From Bacillus timonensis (GTDB taxonomy: Bacteria > Bacillota > Bacilli > Bacillales > Bacillaceae_L): a DNA stretch of 64,000 nt. The notes beneath the pieces are model-generated. The model was not told the DNA's origin. It searched no databases and saw only the letters and a program-made list of their open reading frames with translations. This document shows positions 28,686 to 37,286 of the stretch, one piece after another. The stretch lies in contig NZ_SLUB01000006.1 of the NCBI RefSeq assembly GCF_004799755.1, positions 1 through 64,000 of the forward strand. The letters are read 5' to 3'. The position numbers and the translations under genes were made by a program. Position 1 is the first letter of the stretch; the number at the start of each line of letters is the position of its first letter.

Positions 28686-29603
28686 TTACTTCACTCCGGA
28701 AGCTTTGTTTGACGGTATAAAGTATTTTTGGAATGAGAAGAACAAGATAATCATTGGTATAACTGAAATAGTAGTTGCTGCCATTAACAATGGCCAGTTA
28801 ACATCAAACATACCTTGGAACATTGCTAAACCTACTTGAATAGTAAATAGCTCCACATCGTTTAGGTAAATCAAAGGCCCCATAAACGCATTCCATGTAC
28901 CCATAAATGACGAAATTGTAATTGTTAAAATTGCTGGTATGGACATTGGAAAGTAAATTCTCCAAAGAATCGACCAACTGTTGGCCCCATTAATATAAGC
29001 TGCTTCCGAAAAATCTTTAGGTATGGTTCTAAAATACTGTGTCATGAAGAAAACATGTACTGCTTGTCCACCAATTGCCGGTAATATTAAGGGAGTGTAC
29101 GTATTGATAAAGGAAGTTCCAAAAAATTCTCCCAATTCTGCCCAGAAAATATACTGCGGCACAATGGTAATCTCACCAGGTATCATAATGGTTATTAACA
29201 AAAACATAAATAATGCTTTTTTGTATTTAAATTTAAATCGCGCAAAGCCATAAGCGACAATAACAGAAACCATTACTTCAAAAAATGTAACAATCGCAGA
29301 ATACCCGACTGTATTCATAATGATTCTAAAGAAGGGCACGGCTTCAAAGACTCTCGGGAAATTAGACCACTCAATTGGATTAGGTATCCACTGTGGTGGG
29401 ATAGAAAAAACATTGTTTGATGTCTTTAGAGCAGTTGAAAGCATCCAGAAAAATGGTAAGACCATGGATATTGCAACTAGAATTAACACAATATGTTTAA
29501 TAACCGAACGTGTTTTTTTACCTACTGGAATTTTGCTGTTTTTCTGTTTATTTATTTTTTTTATTATTTCTTGCTCACTATTTTCCACATAATTTAATCC
29601 CAT
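28686..29603 (-). CDS. CUT1 sugar ABC transporter permease (MalG type)
   Basis: About 305 residues, six membrane spans, EAA loop SEAAYINGANSWSILWRIYFP. A Lys/Arg-rich cytoplasmic N-terminus (KKINKQKNSK) precedes the first span. I start at MGLNYVEN because AGGAG is seven bases before it; a longer frame overlaps the upstream permease. Part of the GH130 locus importer. Confidence 0.94.
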   Translation of the reverse strand: MGLNYVENSEQEIIKKINKQKNSKIPVGKKTRSVIKHIVLILVAISMVLPFFWMLSTALKTSNNVFSIPPQWIPNPIEWSNFPRVFEAVPFFRIIMNTVGYSAIVTFFEVMVSVIVAYGFARFKFKYKKALFMFLLITIMIPGEITIVPQYIFWAELGEFFGTSFINTYTPLILPAIGGQAVHVFFMTQYFRTIPKDFSEAAYINGANSWSILWRIYFPMSIPAILTITISSFMGTWNAFMGPLIYLNDVELFTIQVGLAMFQGMFDVNWPLLMAATTISVIPMIILFFSFQKYFIPSNKASGVK

Positions 29604-29613
29604 ATCATTACTC

Positions 29614-30549
29614 CTACTCCTCATTTTCTTGACTGTACTTCCAGAAGTCAGTAAAGCGGAATACTAGTAGTGTAATCACTAAAACGATCAGTAAAAACAC
29701 CCATGACATTGCTGACGCATACCCCATTTTGAAGTATTTAAAAGCTGTATCATAAATTTGCAGCATAATAAATTGTCCTTCATTCCCTGCACCACCTAAA
29801 ATATAAGCATCGTTAAACTTTTTGAAAGCTCCAATGATACCCATGATTAAGTTATAGTAGAGAATTGGTTTTACATAAGGAATTGTAACTAGAAAGACAC
29901 GTTTAAAAAATCCTGCACCTTGAATTTCAGCTGCTTCATGCAAATCATTCGGAACTTCATTGATGGAAACTAAGTACGTCAGCATTCCAGCCCCTGCGCC
30001 CCATAGACTCATGAATAAATAGGATGGTAACACCCATTCTGGATCCGTCAACCACCCTGGACCTTCGATTCCTATGACTTTAAGCAAATTATTAACCAAC
30101 CCATTGTTAGGATCAAGAATCCATTTCCAAATAATCCCGATTGCTACACCTGAAACAACTGCAGGTAGATAATAAAGTGTTCTATAGACGGATAGACCTT
30201 TTGTTTTAGAGGACATAATCATTGCAATTGTAAAAGAAGCGACCATCCCTAATGGTACAGAGACGATTGCAAATCTGATTGTTACCCATAGAGAGTTATG
30301 AAAAGAAGTATCTACTAGAAGTTTTTTAAAATTTTCAAGACCAATGTATGTTGGGTTACCAATAACGGGCCAATCCATGAAACTCATAATAAAAGAAAGC
30401 ACCATTGGAACAAGCCCAAATAAGAGATAAGCGATAAACCATGGTGCAATATAAAAATATCCTTTACTAATCTTTTTTTTCTTTTTTCCTTGTTTCCTTA
30501 CAATGTAATCAATCTTTTCTGATTCACTCATCTCACGTAAATCTTCCAT
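29614..30549 (-). CDS. CUT1 sugar ABC transporter permease (MalF type)
   Basis: About 311 residues with a basic N-terminal stretch (GKKKKKISKG) and six membrane spans. EAA loop HEAAEIQGAGFFKRVFLVTIP. ATG preceded by AGAGGTG. It is separated from the binding-protein gene by a strong hairpin with a T-run, which should lower permease output relative to the binding protein. Confidence 0.94.
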   Translation of the reverse strand: MEDLREMSESEKIDYIVRKQGKKKKKISKGYFYIAPWFIAYLLFGLVPMVLSFIMSFMDWPVIGNPTYIGLENFKKLLVDTSFHNSLWVTIRFAIVSVPLGMVASFTIAMIMSSKTKGLSVYRTLYYLPAVVSGVAIGIIWKWILDPNNGLVNNLLKVIGIEGPGWLTDPEWVLPSYLFMSLWGAGAGMLTYLVSINEVPNDLHEAAEIQGAGFFKRVFLVTIPYVKPILYYNLIMGIIGAFKKFNDAYILGGAGNEGQFIMLQIYDTAFKYFKMGYASAMSWVFLLIVLVITLLVFRFTDFWKYSQENEE

Positions 30550-30568
30550 TATCCTCACCTCTAATCCT

Positions 30569-30599
30569 AAAAAAGACTGAATTTAATCAGTCTTTTTTA
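30569..30599 (-). terminator. Attenuating terminator between binding protein and permeases
   Basis: AAAAAAGACTGA and TCAGTCTTTTTT form a perfect stem with a six-base loop ending in T. Readthrough must occur for the permeases to be made, so it sets the ratio of binding protein to membrane subunits. Confidence 0.8.
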
Positions 30600-30611
30600 G
30601 GAAAGCTTTTT

Positions 30612-31883
30612 TTACTCTATGATAGCTTCAAATGCTTTTTCTGTTTCTTCAGCAACTTGTTTAACATTCAAATCGTCTTTACCATTGTTATTCGTCAAGA
30701 CTGGCGTATCTAATAACTCCCACTGTTTTCCACCAATTTCATTTTGTTCTGGCAAGTTATTGAAACCTCTTGAGATTTCGGTGGATTTCTTGATAACATC
30801 CAGTGCATACGCTTTATAAGGGTTAACTTCGCCGATTATATCTACTTTAGAAGCCATTGGAGATGGAACTTTCCAATCGAACATTTTTTCAGTAATATCG
30901 ATTAATGCTTTAAAAGCAATGTCTTCGTTATCTGTTTGTTCAGAAATTAACGTTGATGCAGTCCAGTTGAATGTTACGTGTTCCTGAGAACCCGCAGGCA
31001 TTACAGCCATCCCAACTTCAAAAGAACCCCCTGCTTCTTCTACTTTTCTTTCCACGTCATCGTTTGCTCCACCAACCATCATAGCAATTTTGCCAGTAAC
31101 AAATCCTTGTTCCACACCTAAAGAAGAAGCTTCTTGATAAGGCATTGTTACAGTTGGATCAGTGATGATAGATGCGGCTAATTCTAATCCTTTAAGAGTT
31201 TCAGGACTCGTTAATTTAATTGTCCCATCACTTTCAACTATTTCTCCGCCTTCACCCCATGCCCATACTGCTAACGGCGGGTTACCAGTTGTACCAAAAC
31301 CATATACCTCATCAGTAGTTAATGCTTTTGCTTTTTCTGTGAAATCGGCCCAATTCCAATCCTCAGACGGTAATTCTACACCGTTTTCTTCAAATAATGT
31401 CTTATTGTAATAAACAACATATGGCTGTCCAATCCATGGTAAGCCGTAAGTTTTACCTTCATATTTAGCTGTATCCAACGATCCATCTAAATAGTCAGCC
31501 ATGTCAATTGTATCTTGAGCATCTACTTTATCGGTCAAATCAAGTACTGCGCCATTTTTAGCATAGGCAGGAATGTATTCCTGTGCTAGCCACAACAAAT
31601 CTGGTGCTTGATTACCAGCGATCATTGTTTGTATTTTTGTGTAGTAATCTTGTGGAATAACCATTTGTTCAACAGTATATTCATCTTGTTCAGCATTAAC
31701 TTTATCAAGAATTGCATCAAACTCTTTTGCTTCTGTTTCGTTCGCCCAAGTTGCGATCGTTATTTCAACTTTACCATCTTTTCCAGTTTCCTTTGCATTA
31801 TCTGCATCATTAGAACTACATGCTGCTAACATAAGACCTAGCCCTAGAGTAGCAACTAATTTACCAAATTGATTGAATTTCAT
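30612..31883 (-). CDS. CUT1 extracellular sugar-binding lipoprotein
   Basis: A 423-residue solute-binding protein; signal peptide with lipobox LAAC (Cys22), then an acidic linker. The mature part starts KVEITIATWANETEAKEF, with WLAQEYIPAYAKNG and a ligand-cleft pattern. GGGAGG precedes the ATG by seven bases. It is the binding protein of the GH130/DUF1861 locus, so beta-mannosides are its likely cargo (inference). Confidence 0.94.
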   Translation of the reverse strand: MKFNQFGKLVATLGLGLMLAACSSNDADNAKETGKDGKVEITIATWANETEAKEFDAILDKVNAEQDEYTVEQMVIPQDYYTKIQTMIAGNQAPDLLWLAQEYIPAYAKNGAVLDLTDKVDAQDTIDMADYLDGSLDTAKYEGKTYGLPWIGQPYVVYYNKTLFEENGVELPSEDWNWADFTEKAKALTTDEVYGFGTTGNPPLAVWAWGEGGEIVESDGTIKLTSPETLKGLELAASIITDPTVTMPYQEASSLGVEQGFVTGKIAMMVGGANDDVERKVEEAGGSFEVGMAVMPAGSQEHVTFNWTASTLISEQTDNEDIAFKALIDITEKMFDWKVPSPMASKVDIIGEVNPYKAYALDVIKKSTEISRGFNNLPEQNEIGGKQWELLDTPVLTNNNGKDDLNVKQVAEETEKAFEAIIE

Positions 31884-31986
31884 CTTAAATCCTCCCTGAT
31901 TTTCACTTTTTGTTTTTTGAAAATTTTAAGGTTTAATGTAGTTTTCTGGGAAAACACATCTCTCCTTAAAAGATTTTGCGATGTTG

Positions 31987-32898
31987 TCATAGAAACGGAT
32001 TAGGAATCACAGCTTTGTGTGCTTCAGCATCGCTCACCCCAACATAAAGTTCTGCTTTACCATCTTCAATAAACTTTAATCCACCACTGAATAATACATC
32101 TACCAAGTCATCTCTTTTTGCATCTCCATCAGGAAAGTCACTTCTCATGGCAATGATTTTCATAGAACGAATTTCATTAATGCTTGGAACATACTCAAAC
32201 GTTATTGGATAGTAATGACGATTTCCTTCTTCGTCGAAGCTTGCGATATGTCCTAGGGCTAATACTTGTCCCTTTTCATTAACATAGGCTTCATTTACTC
32301 CGCCCCACTCTTCATTCAAGAAATGCGCTTTAACTAACGGGGCAGCATCTATTATCTCGGCGTTCAACTCATCTAATGATGCAATCGAGAAATAACCGAT
32401 TATTCCTCTTCCGCCTTTTTCACCTTGCGGGCGTGTAAAAATTCCAATTTTACCATCCTTATATTCAAATAGTCGAATATCTTTCATACCTAAAGGACCA
32501 ACAGCAAATTTGGTTAAGCTATTTATATTTTTTCCCCGGTAGAAAACTGTTCTCCAGAATAGTTGTTTCTCGTTTTCAGGATTCTCGAAAACTTCAACAC
32601 CACCGAAAACCAATTCTCCCTTTATTTTCGATACAAATGGATCTTGCAACGAAAACATTTTCGTGTTTTCACGCGGTTCCCAAACTCCATTCTTTTCGAT
32701 AAAGAAGACTACTTCAGAAAATTCCGTGTCACGGCCTTCTACTCGGCCTGCTATTACGGTTTGTCCATCATCATCAAAAGGAGCTGTAATATTATAGACA
32801 TCTTTCTCTCCAACGCCAGTAAAATAAAGTTTTTCAGTCTTAACTTCTTCCTGACGGCGTTTATAATCTGTTACTAATTCATTAACAGGATATACCAT
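31987..32898 (-). CDS. DUF1861-family protein, predicted beta-propeller
   Basis: A 303-residue protein I place in the DUF1861 family. Repeated strand patterns such as VFFIEKNGVWEP, LFEYKDGKIGIFTRP and GLKFIEDGKAELYVGVSDAEAH resemble the five-bladed propellers of GH43/GH130 enzymes, and RPQGEKGGRGIIGY recalls the phosphate-binding region of phosphorylases. It lies 25 bases after the GH130 gene and should act on the same substrate. AAGGTG precedes the ATG. It has no signal peptide. Enzymatic activity is not established to my knowledge. Confidence 0.75.
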   Translation of the reverse strand: MVYPVNELVTDYKRRQEEVKTEKLYFTGVGEKDVYNITAPFDDDGQTVIAGRVEGRDTEFSEVVFFIEKNGVWEPRENTKMFSLQDPFVSKIKGELVFGGVEVFENPENEKQLFWRTVFYRGKNINSLTKFAVGPLGMKDIRLFEYKDGKIGIFTRPQGEKGGRGIIGYFSIASLDELNAEIIDAAPLVKAHFLNEEWGGVNEAYVNEKGQVLALGHIASFDEEGNRHYYPITFEYVPSINEIRSMKIIAMRSDFPDGDAKRDDLVDVLFSGGLKFIEDGKAELYVGVSDAEAHKAVIPNPFL

Positions 32899-32923
32899 TT
32901 TTTCACCTTCTTATTTACTATTG

Positions 32924-33991
32924 TTAAAATCTAGTTAATTTCGACATGATGTCTGTCAAACTTAAATCCGCAACCGCCATCGATGTATCAGCTACTCCAT
33001 AATAGATACGAACATTGTCACCATTTCTAATTAATCCACATGAAAATACTACATTTCCAAAGAATCCATTCTTTTCATAAGCTTCCGTAGGCTCAAGAAT
33101 TGGAAGTTCCGTTTTTCCAATGACTTTCGCGGGATTATCTAAATCTAAGAGTACTGCTCCTAAGCAGTATCGATCATTTTTATCAGCTGCATGATAGACT
33201 TCCAGCCAACCCTCTTCCGTTTTAAAGGGTACTGCCCCACCGCCTATTCTTCCGTTATCCCAGCCTTCCTCACTTAAACCAAGCAAGTATTGATGATTTC
33301 CCCAGTAACGTAGATTATCTGACTCGGCAATCCAAATCTCAGGATTTCCTATTCCGCCGGGCACTGGACGGTGAAGTGTATAGTATTTTCCATTAATCTT
33401 CTCTGGGAAAATAGCAACATCTTTATTCTCTGGATGCAGCATTAGTCCTAAGCGTTCATAATGGATAAAGTCTTTTGTTGAAATCAGTCCTACACCAATA
33501 CCTTCTTTTGATATTGCACTATATTGGATATAATACTCATCTTCAATTTGTGTTACACGCGGGTCTTCAACTCCCCATGCTTCCCTTTCCGTTCCTGGAT
33601 ATATAAATGGTTCATCATCCACAGTAAAGTTATAACCATCTGTACTTCTCGCAATTCGGATATAGGATATAGAAGTTAGAAATGCCACTTTCTTCGACCC
33701 CTCTGACCAAGAGATGGTACGAGGGTCTGAGAAGTTATAACGTGAATCATTCTTGTCTAGTTCAATCACATTCAGTTGGCCTTTTCCACCTGAAAAATCG
33801 ATAAATGAAACTTTAACTGTACTCGGATTATCACTAATTGGACGTTCCGCTACTCTAAGCAGCAGTAACGTTTCTCCCTTATATTCTGCCACACCTGCAT
33901 TGAAGACACCAATTACTTCATGGTCGTCATGATATGGTGTAACATCCTTCAGGGTTAGAATTGGGTTATTTATATGCTTTTTAACTTTCAT
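32924..33991 (-). CDS. GH130 glycoside phosphorylase, probable beta-1,2-mannobiose phosphorylase
   Basis: About 355 residues. GH130 enzymes split beta-mannosides with phosphate to give alpha-mannose-1-phosphate. Key segments: VFNAGVAEYKGETLLLLRVAE, GVEDPRVTQIEDEYYI with the proton-donor Asp, IFPEKINGKYYTLHRP, GRIGGGAVP, and FFGNVVFSCG/YYGVADTSMA at the end. From memory these resemble Listeria Lin0857, a beta-1,2-mannobiose phosphorylase, more than the beta-1,4 types. The ATG has GGAGG seven bases upstream; a longer frame starts at TTG inside it. First gene of the operon, controlled by the LacI operators upstream. Confidence 0.88.
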   Translation of the reverse strand: MKVKKHINNPILTLKDVTPYHDDHEVIGVFNAGVAEYKGETLLLLRVAERPISDNPSTVKVSFIDFSGGKGQLNVIELDKNDSRYNFSDPRTISWSEGSKKVAFLTSISYIRIARSTDGYNFTVDDEPFIYPGTEREAWGVEDPRVTQIEDEYYIQYSAISKEGIGVGLISTKDFIHYERLGLMLHPENKDVAIFPEKINGKYYTLHRPVPGGIGNPEIWIAESDNLRYWGNHQYLLGLSEEGWDNGRIGGGAVPFKTEEGWLEVYHAADKNDRYCLGAVLLDLDNPAKVIGKTELPILEPTEAYEKNGFFGNVVFSCGLIRNGDNVRIYYGVADTSMAVADLSLTDIMSKLTRF

Positions 33992-34048
33992 ATTTTCCTC
34001 CAAAGATCTAATAGTAAGATCCTTTCATTTTTAAAATGTAATTACTTT

Positions 34049-34062
34049 TTGTAACGTTACAA
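34049..34062. promoter_or_regulatory. LacI-type operator, copy 1
   Basis: TTGTAACGTTACAA is a perfect 14-base palindrome about 57 bases upstream of the GH130 start. An identical copy lies 196 bases away next to the LacI-family gene. Confidence 0.8.
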
Positions 34063-34078
34063 CTTTTAATTATTAATG

Positions 34079-34093
34079 TGTAAATCGCTTACA
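34079..34093. promoter_or_regulatory. cre-like palindrome in the GH130/LacI gap
   Basis: TGTAAATCGCTTACA is a 15-base palindrome-like sequence resembling a CcpA site with one extra central base. It lies between the two LacI-type operators, so it may add glucose control. The wide spacing makes this tentative. Confidence 0.35.
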
Positions 34094-34244
34094 TTTACAA
34101 TTATTACACGCGTTTGTAAACTTGTCAATAATTAATTATCATGTTGCTTGTCATGTTGTTCTTCAACAAACACTGTCATTATAGTGTTTATTTAGAGAAA
34201 TAGAAGGAAGGTGTTGAAAAGCAAAGCTTTACATAGTATATTTG

Positions 34245-34258
34245 TTGTAACGTTACAA
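34245..34258. promoter_or_regulatory. LacI-type operator, copy 2
   Basis: TTGTAACGTTACAA again, identical to copy 1, 43 bases upstream of the regulator start. Two copies about 196 bases apart would allow autoregulation and repression by looping. Confidence 0.8.
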
Positions 34259-34301
34259 GAAAAAATAATGTATTACACAACAGAAAGATTAGGTGAAATA
34301 T

Positions 34302-35330
34302 ATGAACAAAAAAGTTACCATGCAAGATATTGCTGACTACCTTAATATTTCTAAAAACTCCGTATCTCAAGCTCTATCTGGAAAGCCTGGTGTAAGCGAC
34401 GAAACAAGAAAACAAGTACAGGAAACGGCCAATAAACTAGGATACAACTATACTCCAAGACAATCGAATACCATCAGCAAAATGGAAAACATTGCATTAA
34501 TTGCATCTGACTTCGCCTTATCACAAACAAGCTTTTTCGGTAAAATCTATTTATCCGTTCAAAAGGAGGTTAAAAAGAAGGGAATGAATTTACTGATTGA
34601 ATCAATCAGTCCAAAGGATGCAAAAGAATTAGTGTTACCCTACTTTATAAAAAGTAAATCGGTACAAGGGATTATCATACTATCCCATATTACAACGGAT
34701 TATATTAATGAGGTCATTTCAACTGGAATTCCGACAATCCTGATTGATCATCACCATCCTCATATAGAAGCGGATTCTATCTTGACCAATAACCGTTTTG
34801 GTGCTTATCTTGCTGTCGAATATATGATTAAGCGAAATCATAAAAATATTGCCTTCGTGGGAAACGCACCCTTTTCTCCAAGTTACTATGAAAGATTACA
34901 AGGTTATATAATGGCACATGAAGACTATCATTTACCGGTAAAAAACAAATTCATCTTAAAGGATAGTCCCGATCAAGAAGATATTGTTAAACAATTCATC
35001 GATAATCTGGAAGAAATGCCAACTGCATGGTTTTGTATTAACGATCGATTGGGATACATTGTTAACAATCTTTTAAAAGAACGAGGTTATCAAGTACCAG
35101 AGGAAGTTTCTGTATTCAGTTTCGATAATGGACAACTTTGTCAATTATCGACGCCAAGAATTTCTTCAGTTGATATTGATTTACAACAATATGGTATAAA
35201 GGGAGTTGAACTATTACTCTGGAGAATGGAACATCCAAATGATCCACATCAAGAAATTGTTATCTCTCCTAGAATAGTAGAAGGACAGTCTATTGGATGG
35301 AATAAAAGCGACGTAGTGGCACTGGGGTAA
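34302..35330 (+). CDS. LacI-family transcriptional regulator
   Basis: About 342 residues. DNA-binding HTH: VTMQDIADYLNISKNSVSQALSGKPGVS, followed by the hinge helix ETRKQVQETANKLGY. The sugar-binding domain includes GIPTILIDHHHP and PEEVSVFSFDNGQ. The ATG follows AGGTG; a GTG three codons earlier is possible. Divergent from the GH130 operon and flanked by perfect palindromic operators. The inducer may be a mannoside or mannose phosphate, inferred from position. The gene is followed by a fragment of a GH130 gene. Confidence 0.94.
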   Translation: MNKKVTMQDIADYLNISKNSVSQALSGKPGVSDETRKQVQETANKLGYNYTPRQSNTISKMENIALIASDFALSQTSFFGKIYLSVQKEVKKKGMNLLIESISPKDAKELVLPYFIKSKSVQGIIILSHITTDYINEVISTGIPTILIDHHHPHIEADSILTNNRFGAYLAVEYMIKRNHKNIAFVGNAPFSPSYYERLQGYIMAHEDYHLPVKNKFILKDSPDQEDIVKQFIDNLEEMPTAWFCINDRLGYIVNNLLKERGYQVPEEVSVFSFDNGQLCQLSTPRISSVDIDLQQYGIKGVELLLWRMEHPNDPHQEIVISPRIVEGQSIGWNKSDVVALG

Positions 35331-35369
35331 AGTTGGCAACGGTTCCATCAAGGAGCAACTTGATATTAG

Positions 35370-35600
35370 AAATAATTCGACTTGGAAGACCCTACAAAAA
35401 TAATCGCTCGTTCAGAAAAACCAATACTTGAACCAGAAACAAGCTATGAAGTGGAATGGTTCTTCGGAAACGTTGTATTCTCATGTGGCGCACTCGTAAA
35501 AGGTGACATCGTCAAAATGTATTATGGTGTTGCAGATACATCGATGGCTTGTGCGGAATTAAGTCTTACGGAAATACTGAATTCGTTAACATATTATTAA
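35370..35600 (+). pseudogene. C-terminal fragment of a GH130 phosphorylase gene
   Basis: About 75 codons matching the last part of a GH130 enzyme: LEDPTKIIARSEKPILEP, WFFGNVVFSCGALVKGD and YYGVADTSMACAELSLTEI. Alignment to the intact gene at 32924 is obvious across the final quarter of the protein. Upstream there are stops in frame and no start signal, so it is a remnant, not an expressed protein. It is plus-strand, opposite in direction to the intact gene. Confidence 0.88.
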
Positions 35601-35601
35601 T

Positions 35602-35643
35602 AAAAGTGGTGTTAAGGAAACAAGTTCCTTGACCCCACTTTTT
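35602..35643. terminator. Bidirectional hairpin terminator between two gene remnants
   Basis: AAAAGTGGTGTTAAGGAA and TTCCTTGACCCCACTTTTT pair with small mismatches, with A- and T-runs on either side. It separates the convergent GH130 and debranching-enzyme remnants. Confidence 0.7.
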
Positions 35644-35670
35644 CTTTGGACAATCTACTTTCCTGTTGCC

Positions 35671-36289
35671 CTACCTGTTTATCTCCAAACCTGATGTATT
35701 ATTAGCAATAGCAAAGACAATTTCTTCGTTCTCTTTTTTAACTGTTATATCTATAAATCCTTTTCCAACTTGAATCCCCTTGCACTCCATCCAGTCCATA
35801 TCGTCAGGTAGAGTCGGATTTATTTTCATCATGCTCTTATGTGAATCTACCAGTAAACCCAATAACGCATGTACGAATGCAAATGGCGTTCCTGCTGCCC
35901 ATGCTTGTGGAGAGCACGCAACCGGATATGGAATAATCGTTTCTTCTTGTTGATTGTCATATCCACAGAAAAGTTCAGGCAAGCGACTCGCTTCAAACTG
36001 TTCTGCACTTGCAAATAAAGCACTCACCAGTTTTTTTACATGTGCTGTATAGCCATACTTTGCTAAACCTAAGACAATAATCGAGTTGTCATGCGGCCAC
36101 ACGGTTCCATTATGGTACGCTACAGGGCTAAAAGAAAATGCACGGTTGTTGATTGATTTTCATCACATAACGCTTTAAAAATCTCGTGTCTTTATAATAA
36201 ATCCCCGTACCTATGAGTGCTTCGTCCATATCTCCATACTGATTCGTAACGGAATAGACTTCACCATGTTTTAAAGATACAAATGACAT
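35671..36289 (-). pseudogene. Amylo-alpha-1,6-glucosidase (debranching-type) gene with its middle deleted
   Basis: The N-terminal piece begins at an ATG preceded by AGGAGGAG and reads MSFVSLKHGEVYSVTNQYG and GTGIYYKDTRFLKRYV, the start of a glycogen-debranching N-domain. After about 50 codons the frame breaks near 36135, and a shifted frame continues as SFSPVAYHNGTVWPHDN, YTAHVKKLVSALF, RLPELFCGY and PVACSPQAWAAGTPFAF, the family C-terminus. The intact family is several hundred residues longer, so the central part is missing. A strong cre-like site lies just upstream. Non-functional as it stands. Confidence 0.85.
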
Positions 36290-36305
36290 AAAACTCCTCC
36301 TAACG

Positions 36306-36319
36306 GGATAGCGTTTACA
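36306..36319 (-). promoter_or_regulatory. cre-like site upstream of the debranching-enzyme remnant
   Basis: Minus strand TGTAAACGCTATCC matches TGNAANCGNTNNCA at 13 of 14 positions, 17 bases upstream of the remnant's start codon. It shows that the gene was once carbon-regulated. Confidence 0.6.
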
Positions 36320-36445
36320 TATTAGGCGTCTGGGTGCTAGATGACCGTGTTGTAATGTCGTATCCATCCTCATTTCCCTATAGTAGGCTACTAAACTAAT
36401 TATATAACAGCTTAACTTACAAATCCCTTATCCTTACTAAAATAA

Positions 36446-36571
36446 TTCAAACAAACGATTGATTGAATTAAGACCCACGCGATATCATTGAGCTTGACTG
36501 TTAAACAAACGATTGTTTGAAATCGACATCCGAAAAAATAGCCCCATTAGTACAGATTTATACCAATCGGT
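36446..36571. repeat. Palindromic AAACAAACGATTG repeats and hairpin
   Basis: Two copies: TTCAAACAAACGATTGATTG (from 36446) and TTAAACAAACGATTGTTTGA (from 36501). The second contains the dyad CAAACGATTGTTTG. A hairpin, CCATTAGTA/TACCAATCGG, follows at 36543-36571. Almost the same pair (palindrome plus TTAGTAC hairpin) occurs at 53638-53707 beside other gene remnants. Confidence 0.6.
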
Positions 36572-36577
36572 CATTTT

Positions 36578-37267
36578 TTATTCTTCTATAGTAGGGGCGG
36601 TGCTATGTCCCTGCAAATATTCTTCTCCTACCATTCGCCTTTTTATGATTCTGGCTGGTGTGCCGTATGCCAAGACATGGGAGTCCACGTCGTGTAGGAC
36701 GGTTGAACTTGCACCAATTACAGTATGTTCGCCAATGGTGCGGTTATGAATAACGTTTGCTCCCAAGGATATGACGGAATATTTCCCTATTGTCACACCA
36801 CCAGCAACTGTGGCTCCAGGTGCTAGAGTCACAAACTCACCCAAGACACAGTCGGGGTCCAATGATGCTTTCGTGTTAATAATGCAATGGGTATTGACTC
36901 TCGTATTACTGTTAATCACGGCATTCGCCATGACAACTGTACCGTTTCCTATAGATACATCCCTACCTATCTGTACTGAAGGGTGGATAGCTGTTATAAA
37001 CTGAAATTGAGGGTTAATAGAAAGGATCTTATTGACGATATTTGATCTTTTCCAGTTGTCAGCTAATGCTACGATTCCTCCAGCTACGATTCCCCCAATT
37101 TCAGGTAGTATATCCTCACTTCCTAAGATTTCATAGTCCATTACCTTTGTTCCTGGCTGTTTAAAAGGATCAATTAGTCCAAGGATGTTGAATTTTCCTG
37201 CCTTTTCGATTATGTCGATAACTACCTTACTATGACCGCCAGAACCAAATACAATAATATTATTCAC
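36578..37267 (-). CDS. NeuD/PglD-type sugar O/N-acyltransferase (left-handed beta helix)
   Basis: About 229 residues. The N-terminal nucleotide-like domain reads NNIIVFGSGGHSKVVIDII and is followed by hexapeptide repeats (IGNGTVVMANAVI, CVLGEFVTLAPGATVAGG, IGKYSVISLGANV, IGEHTVIGASSTV). These enzymes acetylate sugar nucleotides or amino sugars. A GTG start follows AAAAAGGAGG. It lies 19 bases after the second manA in one operon, an unusual pairing for hemicellulose use; it may belong to surface polysaccharide synthesis. Substrate unknown. Confidence 0.88.
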   Translation of the reverse strand: MNNIIVFGSGGHSKVVIDIIEKAGKFNILGLIDPFKQPGTKVMDYEILGSEDILPEIGGIVAGGIVALADNWKRSNIVNKILSINPQFQFITAIHPSVQIGRDVSIGNGTVVMANAVINSNTRVNTHCIINTKASLDPDCVLGEFVTLAPGATVAGGVTIGKYSVISLGANVIHNRTIGEHTVIGASSTVLHDVDSHVLAYGTPARIIKRRMVGEEYLQGHSTAPTIEE

Positions 37268-37286
37268 GATATATTCATCCTCCTTT

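Noticed and set aside
35382-35600. Short GH130-like frame as a small functional protein
   Set aside because: It lacks the catalytic and phosphate-binding parts and has in-frame stops just upstream with no ribosome binding site.
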